Assembly: GCA_964457585.1 (NCBI GenBank)
Contig: CAYWFU010000072.1
Coordinates: 1-16,900, forward strand
Length of the DNA: 16,900 bases
Direction of reading: 5' to 3'
DNA from: CAYWFU01 sp964457585
GTDB taxonomy: Bacteria; JACRDZ01
The position numbers and the translations under genes were made by a program. A model generated the notes under the pieces. It saw nothing but the letters and a program-made list of their open reading frames with translations. It searched no databases and was not told the origin of the DNA. Position 1 is the first letter of the stretch. Each line of letters starts with the position of its first letter. This document shows positions 6,701 to 14,732 of the stretch, piece by piece.

Positions 6701-7515
6701 TTGAAGAGAAAAAAGAAAATGAAATAAATAAGGTAAAGAAAGGTGATGAATTAGCACCGGGTGTAATTAAGCTGGTAAAAGTCTTTATTGCTAAAAAGCG
6801 TAAAATTTCAGTTGGAGATAAAATGGCTGGACGACACGGCAACAAAGGAGTTGTCGCAAAAATTTTACCATATGAAGACATGCCCCATTTAGCTGATGGT
6901 ACTCCCGTAGATATTGTACTAAATCCACTGGGTGTTCCTTCACGTATGAATGTTGGGCAAATACTGGAGACTCATCTTGGCTGGGCATCAAAGATATTGG
7001 GAGTCCATATGGCTACCCCTGTTTTTGATGGTGCAAAAGAAAGCGAGATAGTTGAAATGCTTAAAAAATCCAATCTGCCTGAAACTGGTAAAACTACTTT
7101 ATATGACGGATATACTGGTGAATCATTTGATCAGGAAGTAACTGTTGGATATATTTATATGATGAAATTAGCTCATTTAGTAGATGATAAGATTCATGCC
7201 CGTTCAATCGGACCATATTCATTAGTCACTCAGCAGCCATTAGGCGGAAAAGCTCAGTTTGGCGGACAGAGATTTGGAGAAATGGAAGTTTGGGCTCTTG
7301 AAGCTTATGGCGCAGCTTATACATTACAGGAACTGCTTACAGTTAAAAGTGATGATGTTGTTGGCAGAACTAAAATTTATGAGTCTATAATTAAGGGTGA
7401 AAACACACTTGAACCTGGAGTTCCTGAATCATTTAATGTTCTGGAAAAGGAGCTTAAGAGTCTGGCTCTTAACATAGAAAAAGAAGAAGAGAAAGATATT
7501 GTAATTAAAAGATAA
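3727..7515 (+). CDS. rpoB: DNA-directed RNA polymerase subunit beta
   Basis: This is the second-largest subunit of core RNA polymerase. The rifampicin pocket is at residues 459-482 ([20 protein letters not shown] at its core). D465, H475 and S480 equal E. coli D516, H526 and S531 and are the wild-type residues, so a sensitive target is predicted. The catalytic-side motif [12 protein letters not shown] starts at 1030, with K1032 and K1040 matching E. coli K1065 and K1073. A Lys/Glu-rich, probably coiled-coil insertion region lies at about 890-1020. The C-terminal clamp part includes [20 protein letters not shown]. At 1262 residues it is about 80 shorter than E. coli beta. ATG follows AAGGAG by 10 nt. 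Confidence 0.99.
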   Translation: [1262 protein letters not shown]

Positions 7516-7527
7516 TGGAGGAATAAA

Positions 7528-10500
7528 ATGTCAGATTTATTTAAAAGAGAAAAGAAAATCCGAAGATTTACTTCAATCTCTATTGGACTTGCATCTCCTG
7601 AAATGATTAAAAAGTGGTCGCACGGAGAAGTCAAAAAACCAGAGACCATAAATTATAGAACATTTAAACCGGAAAAAGATGGTTTATTTTGTGAACGCAT
7701 ATTTGGACCTGTTAAAGATTGGGAATGTAATTGCGGTAAATATAAACGTATAAAATATAAAGGAGTAATATGTGACAGATGCGGAGTAGAAGTTACACAG
7801 TCAAAAGTCCGCCGTGAACATATGGGGCACATTGAACTTGCAGCACCGGTATGTCATATATGGTATTTCAAAGGATTACCGAGCCGTATTGGTAATTTAT
7901 TGGATTTATCCTTAAATAGTCTTGAAAGAGTGTTGTATTATGAAAATTATATTGTAGTAGAACCGGGTCCATCCAATACAAACAAAGGTCAGCTATTAAG
8001 CGAAGAAGAATATCGCAAATATTCTGATGAATTTGGAACCAAATTTTTAGCAAAAATGGGTGCTGAAGCTGTTAAGGATCTTCTAAAAGAAATTAATATT
8101 GAAAAGATGGCAGATCAGTTAAGAAAAGACCTCAAAGAATCAAATTCATTACAGAAAAAGAAAAAATTTGCAAAGCGTTTAAAAATTGTTGAATCTTTTC
8201 GTAAATCTCCAAATAAACCTGAGTGGATGATTCTAGATGTTGTTCCTGTTATTCCAGCTGAACTCCGGCCTCTTGTTCCACTGGATGGAGGCAGATTTGC
8301 AACATCTGATCTGAATGATTTATACAGACGTGTAATTAATAGAAATAACAGGTTGAAAAAATTAATTTCACTTAAAGCTCCTGATGTAATAATACGGAAT
8401 GAAAAAAGAATGCTTCAGGAAGCAGTTGATGCCTTATTTGATAATGGCAGACGCGGAAGAGCGGTAAAGGGATCTGGAAACCGGCCTTTGAAATCTTTAA
8501 GCAGCATGCTTAAAGGAAAACAGGGAAGATTCCGTCAGAATTTATTAGGTAAAAGAGTAGATTATTCAGGAAGATCGGTTATAGTTGTTGGGCCTGAGCT
8601 TAGAATGCATCAATGCGGTTTACCTAAAAAGATGGCGCTGGAATTATTTAAACCATTTATTATTAAAAAACTGGATGAAAAAGGTTATGTAAGCACAATT
8701 AAAGGTGCTAAAAAAATTGTTGAAAGCGAAAGACCTGAAGTCTGGGATATTCTTGAAGAAGTTATCAAGGGACATTGCGTTCTTTTAAACCGTGCTCCAA
8801 CTTTGCATAGATTGGGTATTCAGGCTTTTGAACCAATATTAATTGAAGGAAAAGCCATTCAAATTCATCCGCTTGTTTGTACAGCATTTAATGCGGATTT
8901 TGACGGTGATCAGATGGCGGTTCATGTTCCTCTTTCAATAGAAGCGCAATCAGAAGCTAAACTACTCATGCTGTCTATTAATAATTTGCTTTCACCATCT
9001 AATGGAGGACCTATTACAACTCCAACGCAGGACATCGTTTTAGGAATAAGTTATTTGACCTGTGAAAAAGTTGGGGAAATAGGTGAAGATACTATATTTG
9101 TATCTATTGATGATATTAGATTGGCTTATGATTTGAAAAAAGTTGGAAAGCATGCCAGAATTAAAGTTAAAATAAAAGGGGAAATGATAGAAACTACAGT
9201 TGGCAGAGTGCTTTTCAATTCTATTCTCCCTCCTGAAATGCCTTATTTTAATGAACGTGTTGATAAAAAGACTTTAATACGTCTTGTATCAATGTGTTTT
9301 AGAATGTTTGGGCAGGAAAAAACAGTTGAGATATTAGATGCATTAAAAAAACTTGGATTTGAAGAAGCAACTCACGCGGGTATTTCAATATCAATTAATG
9401 ATATTAAAATCCCAATTGAAAAAGATAATATAATCAAAAAAGCTAAAGCAAAGGTTAATATTATTGAAGCGCAATATAAAAAAGGTATTATTACCGATGG
9501 TGAACGGCATAACAAAATTGTTGATATCTGGACAAATGTAACTGAAGAAATAAGCGATATAATGTTTAACGGACTTAAACCAAAAGGATTGCCGGGAGAA
9601 AAATTCAATCCTATTTTTATGATGGCAGATTCAGGCGCGCGCGGCAGCAAACAGCAGATACGTCAGCTGGCTGGAATGCGCGGATTGATGGCAAAACCAT
9701 CCGGAGAAATTATTGAATCACCGATTACATCAAATTTCCGTGAAGGTTTAACAGTTCTGGAATATTTTATCTCTACTCATGGTGCTCGTAAAGGATTAGC
9801 AGATACAGCTTTAAAAACTGCTGATTCCGGTTATTTAACAAGAAGACTGGTTGATGTTGCTCAGGATGTAATTATTACGGAAGAAGACTGCGGAACCCTA
9901 AACGGTATTGTTGTTGGAGCAATAAAAGAAGGCGAAGAAGTAATAGAATCAATCAAAGACAGGGTTCTTGGACGTGTTGCATTGGATAATATTACAGATA
10001 TTGTAAGTGATGAGCTTATTGCTGAAGCCGGACAGGAAATAGATGAAGAAATTGCTTCACGTATTGAAGAAGCGGGTATTGAAAAAATTAAAATTAGATC
10101 AGTGCTAACCTGCGAAACCAAGCGGGGCGCATGCGCAAAATGTTATGGCCGAAATCTTAATACAGGCCGTATTGTTAATCTTGGTGAAGCTGTCGGTGTT
10201 ATTGCAGCTCAATCAATAGGTGAACCTGGGACTCAGCTTACCATGCGTACCTTCCATATTGGAGGAACAGCAAGTAAAATTATTGAACAATCTAAAGTTG
10301 AAGCCAGAAATCCTGGTATTATCAAATATTTGAACTTAAAAACTTTAACTAAAAAAGATGGAACCACTATTGCCTTAGGCCGTCAGGGACGTATTTCAAT
10401 TGTAAATGAAACAAATAGAGAAATTGACAAATGCGGTGTTACATATGGAGCAGTAATTCATGTTAAAGACGGGCAGAAAATAAATAAAGGTGATATTTTA

Positions 10501-11538
10501 TTAGAATGGGATTCATATAATACCCTGATTATTTCTGAAGTCGATGGTAAGATTGTTTTTAAAGATATAATTGAAGGTGTTACAATGAGGGAGGAACTGG
10601 ATAAAATAACCGGCTTAAGAGGCAGACTTGTTGTTCCTCATAAAGAAGAAAATTTATTACCGCAGATAACAATTGAAGACAAAAAAGGTGAAATTATAGC
10701 AAGCTATCATATGTCAACAGGTGCGCGTCTTTTGCATAATAACGGCGACGCAATTGGTGCAGGTGAAGTATTGGCTAAAATTCCAAGAGAAACAAGTAAA
10801 ACTAAGGATATTACAGGTGGATTACCTCGTGTGGCAGAACTTTTTGAAGCGAGGAAACCGAAAGAATGCGCTATTATAACTGAAATTGACGGGATTGTGT
10901 ATTTAGGTGATGTTGTTAAAGGAATGCGCAAAATTATAATTAAAAATGAAGAAACAGGTATGGAAAAAGAATATTTGATTCCTCATGGAAAGCATTTAAG
11001 CGTAAGAGAAAACGACAGAGTAATAGCCGGAGATCAATTAATGGATGGTCCTCTTAATCCACATGATATTTTGCGTGTTAAAGGAGAGAATGCGCTTCAG
11101 CAATATCTTGTAAATGAAATACAGGAAGTATATAGATTACAGGGTGTTAATATTAATGATAAACATATTGAGGTTATAGTTCGCCAGATGCTAAGAAAGG
11201 TTAAAATAACAGATCCGGGAGATACCATTTTTCTTTCTGATGATGAAATTGACAAGTTTGAATTTAAAAGAGAGAATGAGAGAGTATCTGATAAAGATGG
11301 AAAACCTGCTGAAGCTAAGACTATATTGTTAGGTATTACTAAGGCTTCATTGCGTACAGAAAGCTTTATATCTGCCGCATCATTCCAGGAAACAACACGT
11401 GTGTTAACAGAAGCTGCTGTCTGTGGAAAGAAAGATGATTTACATGGATTAAAAGAAAATGTCATTGTTGGAAATCTAATACCTGCTGGTACGGGAATGG
11501 ATTTTTACAGGGATATTGAAATTCAGCTAAAGGATTAA
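7528..11538 (+). CDS. rpoC: DNA-directed RNA polymerase subunit beta'
   Basis: This is the largest core subunit and holds the active-site magnesium. NADFDGDQMAVH places the metal-binding aspartates at D457, D459 and D461. The N-terminal zinc site uses C67, C69, C82 and C85; the second uses C788, C862, C869 and C872. The trigger loop (TQLTMRTFHIGG) has M906, R907 and H910. About 170 residues separate it from TGGLPRVAELFEARKPK (from 1096), which indicates an SI3-type insertion as in many Gram-negative lineages. GGAGG at 7517-7521 gives tight coupling to rpoB across a 12-nt gap. It is the last gene before the terminator. Confidence 0.99.
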   Translation: MSDLFKREKKIRRFTSISIGLASPEMIKKWSHGEVKKPETINYRTFKPEKDGLFCERIFGPVKDWECNCGKYKRIKYKGVICDRCGVEVTQSKVRREHMGHIELAAPVCHIWYFKGLPSRIGNLLDLSLNSLERVLYYENYIVVEPGPSNTNKGQLLSEEEYRKYSDEFGTKFLAKMGAEAVKDLLKEINIEKMADQLRKDLKESNSLQKKKKFAKRLKIVESFRKSPNKPEWMILDVVPVIPAELRPLVPLDGGRFATSDLNDLYRRVINRNNRLKKLISLKAPDVIIRNEKRMLQEAVDALFDNGRRGRAVKGSGNRPLKSLSSMLKGKQGRFRQNLLGKRVDYSGRSVIVVGPELRMHQCGLPKKMALELFKPFIIKKLDEKGYVSTIKGAKKIVESERPEVWDILEEVIKGHCVLLNRAPTLHRLGIQAFEPILIEGKAIQIHPLVCTAFNADFDGDQMAVHVPLSIEAQSEAKLLMLSINNLLSPSNGGPITTPTQDIVLGISYLTCEKVGEIGEDTIFVSIDDIRLAYDLKKVGKHARIKVKIKGEMIETTVGRVLFNSILPPEMPYFNERVDKKTLIRLVSMCFRMFGQEKTVEILDALKKLGFEEATHAGISISINDIKIPIEKDNIIKKAKAKVNIIEAQYKKGIITDGERHNKIVDIWTNVTEEISDIMFNGLKPKGLPGEKFNPIFMMADSGARGSKQQIRQLAGMRGLMAKPSGEIIESPITSNFREGLTVLEYFISTHGARKGLADTALKTADSGYLTRRLVDVAQDVIITEEDCGTLNGIVVGAIKEGEEVIESIKDRVLGRVALDNITDIVSDELIAEAGQEIDEEIASRIEEAGIEKIKIRSVLTCETKRGACAKCYGRNLNTGRIVNLGEAVGVIAAQSIGEPGTQLTMRTFHIGGTASKIIEQSKVEARNPGIIKYLNLKTLTKKDGTTIALGRQGRISIVNETNREIDKCGVTYGAVIHVKDGQKINKGDILLEWDSYNTLIISEVDGKIVFKDIIEGVTMREELDKITGLRGRLVVPHKEENLLPQITIEDKKGEIIASYHMSTGARLLHNNGDAIGAGEVLAKIPRETSKTKDITGGLPRVAELFEARKPKECAIITEIDGIVYLGDVVKGMRKIIIKNEETGMEKEYLIPHGKHLSVRENDRVIAGDQLMDGPLNPHDILRVKGENALQQYLVNEIQEVYRLQGVNINDKHIEVIVRQMLRKVKITDPGDTIFLSDDEIDKFEFKRENERVSDKDGKPAEAKTILLGITKASLRTESFISAASFQETTRVLTEAAVCGKKDDLHGLKENVIVGNLIPAGTGMDFYRDIEIQLKD

Positions 11539-11556
11539 AATTTAAAAATTTTAGAG

Positions 11557-11587
11557 CCCCTTATATTAATTTATAAGGGGTTTTTTT
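11557..11587 (+). terminator. Intrinsic terminator after rpoC
   Basis: CCCCTTATA (11557-11565) pairs perfectly with TATAAGGGG (11572-11580) around a 6-nt loop. Seven consecutive T residues (11581-11587) follow at once. It starts 18 nt after the rpoC stop and is the clearest terminator in the window. It closes the ribosomal/polymerase operon and separates it from the cytochrome gene. Confidence 0.93.
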
Positions 11588-11653
11588 ATTTAAGTTTTTA
11601 ACTTTTTTAACCGATATTATTATATCCAGTCAGAACTGAAAAAGGGGCTTATC

Positions 11654-12700
11654 ATGACAAATAAAGAAAAAGTACAATATGTTTTATTATTAGTTGTGTT
11701 TTTAATTGCTTTAGCATGTTCAACTTCAGGTAAAAAAGATAAAAAAAGTGATGTGGTTGATACAACTGATGTAACTGATACAACCGCGGCAACTTATGTT
11801 GGTTCAATAAATTGTGAAGGATGTCATAGTACAATTTATAATAATTTTATCAAATCAGGACATAAATGGATGTTAAATAAAGTTGAAAATGGACAACCAC
11901 CTTCTTATCCTTATTCAAATGTTGCATTAACTCTTCCTGCTGGATATGAATGGAAAGATATTTCTTATGTTTTAGGCGGATATGGATGGAAAGCTTATTA
12001 TCTGGATACAACAGGTAAAATAATCGGTTTAAATAAAGGATATTCCTGTGGAAGATGTCATACATCAGGTTATAGTGTAGAAGGTTCGCAGGATAATCTT
12101 TCAGGGATTACAGGAACATGGAAAGAGCTGGGTGTAACTTGTGAGAGATGCCATGGAAACGCAAGTAAGCATATTGCAAAAAGTTCAAATAAACCAGATG
12201 TAGATAAATCTATAGAGTTATGCGGAGAATGTCATAATAAGAGCAGGAAAGATAAAGTTGAAGCAAAAGATGGTTTTATTTATTCAAATCAGCAATATGA
12301 AGAGATAAAAAATGGCGCTCATAAAAATCATGATTGTACATCCTGTCATGATCCGCATATAAGCGCAAAAAATACTCCGCAGGATGCTATTATTAGAAAA
12401 TGTACAGCGTGTCATTCAGGTAAAAGCGTTAATACAGCTGGGATGGAAGATATGGAATGTGTTGATTGCCATATGCCGTATATTGCTAAAATAGCTAATA
12501 TAGTAAGTACATACAAAGCAGATTTACGATCACATTTATTTAGAATTAATTCAGATTCAACGGCGAATATGTTCGAAACTATCAATGATACAACTTATGC
12601 GAAGGATTTTATTACTCTTGATTATGTATGTCTAACCTGTCATAGTGATAAAACAATTGGCTGGGCAGCAGAAAATGCAGAGGCAATACATCCTGAATAG
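11654..12700 (+). CDS. Octahaem c-type cytochrome lipoprotein (cytochrome c554-like family)
   Basis: The N-terminus has a positive start, a hydrophobic run (residues 9-21) and a lipobox ending ALA-C22, so it is a predicted lipoprotein. A Thr/Asp/Lys-rich linker follows (23-46). Eight CXXCH haem sites begin at C54, C132, C163, C190, C228, C250, C269 and C326. The block DISYVLGGYGWKAYYLD (102-118) between haems 1 and 2, and the CVDCHMP site, resemble multihaem cytochromes of the c554-like type. Seven further histidines (70, 173, 223, 226, 235, 294, 346) could be distal ligands. It probably transfers electrons outside the cytoplasmic membrane; substrate and partners are unknown. No quinol-oxidising or haem-maturation gene is adjacent. 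The start follows AAAGGGGC. Only a weak promoter candidate (TTAACT at 11598, TATATC at 11621) is visible. Confidence 0.88.
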   Translation: MTNKEKVQYVLLLVVFLIALACSTSGKKDKKSDVVDTTDVTDTTAATYVGSINCEGCHSTIYNNFIKSGHKWMLNKVENGQPPSYPYSNVALTLPAGYEWKDISYVLGGYGWKAYYLDTTGKIIGLNKGYSCGRCHTSGYSVEGSQDNLSGITGTWKELGVTCERCHGNASKHIAKSSNKPDVDKSIELCGECHNKSRKDKVEAKDGFIYSNQQYEEIKNGAHKNHDCTSCHDPHISAKNTPQDAIIRKCTACHSGKSVNTAGMEDMECVDCHMPYIAKIANIVSTYKADLRSHLFRINSDSTANMFETINDTTYAKDFITLDYVCLTCHSDKTIGWAAENAEAIHPE

Positions 12701-12718
12701 ATTTAATATTTTATTTTT

Positions 12719-12750
12719 AGGCACAAAGGCACAAAGGAGCAAAGGCACAT
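12719..12750 (+). repeat. Four-unit 8-nt tandem array (AGGCACAA)
   Basis: Consecutive octamers read AGGCACAA, AGGCACAA, AGGAGCAA and AGGCACAT, beginning 18 nt after the cytochrome stop codon. The unit resembles the AAGGCAC units at 3613-3636 in the rplL-rpoB gap. The rest of 12701-12815 shows no gene and no convincing terminator. Confidence 0.75.
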
Positions 12751-12815
12751 ATTATTTGGTTCGGATCGCCATAATTTAAAATAAATACAGATTGGGAAAT
12801 TTTTATCTATTAATT

Positions 12816-13079
12816 CTATCCATTTGTAACTTCCCATTTGATTTTGCCATCTTTTATAGAAAAACAACATAATTTATAATTTGCAGAACCAATCAAAATT
12901 GAATCTCTAACAACCACAGGGCTTGTGCAGAAATTATCATCATATTCATTTATCCAGAGAGTTTTACCTGTAGAAACGTTAACTGCATAAAGTTTATATT
13001 TAACCGCATAAATATTATTAATTTTAATAGTAATAGAAATCATTAGAACTAAAAAAATCAATTTTATTTTATTGAACAT
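12816..13079 (-). pseudogene. Truncated secreted PQQ-propeller-like protein (87 codons)
   Basis: The minus strand carries ATG at 13079 with AGGAGA 6 nt upstream. It encodes a hydrophobic, lysine-flanked leader (residues 1-25, ending NNIYA) that looks like a signal peptide. The mature part shows a beta-propeller repeat of PQQ type: KLYAVNVSTGKTLW (29-42), then SPVVVRDSILIGSANYKLCCFSIKDGKIKW as a second strand set. A TAG follows after barely two repeats, and no homologous-looking sequence continues beyond it. Complete propellers need six to eight blades, so this is probably a decayed or truncated gene, although it could still be translated. The same frame is open upstream into an unrelated fragment. 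Confidence 0.55.
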
Positions 13080-13481
13080 AACTAATCTCCTGTTTTTTTC
13101 TTCTAACATCTTTAATAAAGCTTCTCCAGACCAGACTTCTGGATATTGATAACTATATCTTTTTTCCCAATCAGACTGATCAAAACGAAATGCAGGGGAA
13201 AGTATAATGAAATTATTCTTATTAGCAAAATCAATCCATGGATTAACCATAAATTCTCTGCCCGCACTATTTAGTCCACCGACACAAATTAAAATATTTG
13301 TTTCTAAATTTGTACTATCAAATTTGTCCGGATAATAGTAAAGGAAATCTACTATTTCATTATGATTTATAGAATTAAGTATAGGAAATTGAAAACCTAT
13401 CTTAAATTCATCCTGGTTCGATTTTTCTATACATAAAATAATTTTGTTTTGATATAATATACCCGTATCAAAACCAAATCC
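13080..13481 (-). pseudogene. Fragment of an alpha/beta hydrolase-like protein
   Basis: Read on the minus strand, the frame is open from just after a TGA (13482-13484). It contains TNILICVGGLNSAGREFMVN, then PWIDFANKNNFIILSPAF and VWSGEALLKMLEE. The pattern of a strand ending in a Gly-rich turn, followed by a helix and F-I-I-L-S-P, resembles the start of alpha/beta hydrolases of the esterase or PHB-depolymerase type. No GXSXG nucleophile motif, catalytic acid or histidine follows. There is also no credible start with a ribosome site at its 5' end. An ATG at 13250 lies mid-domain. It runs in frame into the PQQ-like fragment, so it is best read as a gene remnant. Family assignment is tentative. 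Confidence 0.5.
13450..13458 (+). promoter_or_regulatory. Candidate extended -10 promoter for xseA-mtaB
   Basis: TGATATAAT combines a perfect TATAAT (13453-13458) with an upstream TG at the extended -10 position. The -35 region is poor (TACATA at 13430 with a 17-bp spacer). Transcription would start near 13465, giving a leader of about 60 nt before xseA. It lies inside the minus-strand hydrolase remnant. In such AT-rich DNA, chance TATAAT is common. Confidence 0.4.
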
Positions 13482-13526
13482 TCACCATGCAGAAGCAAAG
13501 AATCTGATTTAAAAAAGGTTTAAAAA

Positions 13527-14732
13527 ATGCAAGAAGAAAGAAAAATTTTTACAGTATCAAATATTACTCATAATATAAAAGAAATACTTGAAACAAATTT
13601 CAGCAATATCTGGATAGAAGGTGAGATTTCTGATCTCAAACGGCCTGGTTCCGGGCATATTTATTTTATGTTGAAAGATGAATTCAGCCAGCTCAGAGCA
13701 GTAATGTTTAGATTTAATAATCAGCGTTTGCGTTTTCCTCTGGAAGACGGACTAAAAGTTGTAGTTTTTGGCACATTGGGTGTTTATGAAAAACGCGGGG
13801 AATATCAGATAATAATAGAAGTTATGGAACCTTTAGGAATTGGAGCATTACAGCTTGCATTTGAGAAATTAAAGAAAAAATTAGAAGCTGAAGGATTATT
13901 CAATTCAGAAAGAAAAAGAGCGATACCGCTAATGCCCAAAAAAATAGGAATAGTAACATCTTCAACAGGAGCTGCAATTCGTGATATATTAAATGTAATT
14001 AATCGTCGATTCTGCAATGTCCATATCATTATCTATCCTGTAAGAGTTCAGGGAAGTGAAGCTCCAGGAGAAATATCGATTGCTATTCGCGAATTGAATA
14101 AATTTACAGACATAGATGTTATGATTGTTGGACGGGGCGGAGGATCGCTTGAAGATTTATGGGCTTTTAATGAAGAAATAGTTGCAAGAGCGATTTATGA
14201 ATCAAGAATACCTGTTATTTCAGCAGTAGGACATGAAATAGATTATACAATTGCTGATTTTGTTGCTGATTTGCGCGCTCCTACTCCATCTGCTGCAGCC
14301 GAACTTGTTGTACAAAATAAAACTAATATAGAAAATACAATACAGATATACAATGAACGTCTGATTGCATCGATACGAAATATATTAAATCTGTTAAAAA
14401 ATAAAATTAAATATTTATCCGAAAAAAAATGCATTGTTAATCCGCATGAAATAATTCAGGATAAATATCAGCAAATTGATGAATTTCAGGAAAGGATAAA
14501 AGAATTAACTATTAATCAATTTGAAGCAAGAAAAGAAAAACAAAAAAATTTGTATAATGCGATCAGACATTTAAGTCCATTATCAATTCTTTCACGCGGA
14601 TATAGCATTGCTTTTACGCTTCCTGAGAAAAAATTGCTTACCTCAAGCGCAGACACTTCGATTGGGAATGAAATTGAAGTTAAACTTGGAAAAGGTGAAA
14701 TTATTTGTGAAGTAAAGAAAGTGATATTATGA
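13527..14732 (+). CDS. xseA: Exodeoxyribonuclease VII large subunit
   Basis: XseA with XseB forms exonuclease VII, which degrades single-stranded DNA from both ends to oligonucleotides in repair and recombination. The N-terminal OB fold covers about residues 6-100 (FSNIWIEGEISDLKRPGSGH, VFGTLGVYEKRGEYQI). The catalytic domain contains KKIGIVTSSTGAAIRDI (138-154), GRGGGSLEDLWAFNEE (202-217) and GHEIDYTIADFVADLRAPTP (235-254), all hallmark blocks. A helical region from about 265 to 345 follows. At 401 residues it is somewhat shorter than the E. coli protein (456), within family range. The ribosome site is weak (AAAAAGG at 13512-13518). Its stop overlaps the mtaB start (ATGA). No xseB is in the window. 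Confidence 0.95.
   Translation: MQEERKIFTVSNITHNIKEILETNFSNIWIEGEISDLKRPGSGHIYFMLKDEFSQLRAVMFRFNNQRLRFPLEDGLKVVVFGTLGVYEKRGEYQIIIEVMEPLGIGALQLAFEKLKKKLEAEGLFNSERKRAIPLMPKKIGIVTSSTGAAIRDILNVINRRFCNVHIIIYPVRVQGSEAPGEISIAIRELNKFTDIDVMIVGRGGGSLEDLWAFNEEIVARAIYESRIPVISAVGHEIDYTIADFVADLRAPTPSAAAELVVQNKTNIENTIQIYNERLIASIRNILNLLKNKIKYLSEKKCIVNPHEIIQDKYQQIDEFQERIKELTINQFEARKEKQKNLYNAIRHLSPLSILSRGYSIAFTLPEKKLLTSSADTSIGNEIEVKLGKGEIICEVKKVIL

Noticed and set aside
12719..12750. Octamer array as a CRISPR or VNTR locus with function
   Set aside because: Units abut with no spacers and are only 8 nt; no cas genes are in the window.
12816..13250. One intact 144-residue protein starting at 13250
   Set aside because: The ATG lies in the middle of the hydrolase-like domain without a clear ribosome site, while a good ribosome site and signal peptide start at 13079; the frame is a join of two fragments.
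13482..13511. UGA read as Trp, extending the hydrolase-like frame upstream
   Set aside because: UGA is used as the stop of xseA, and the extension ends at TAA after a few codons, so a recoded UGA is not supported.
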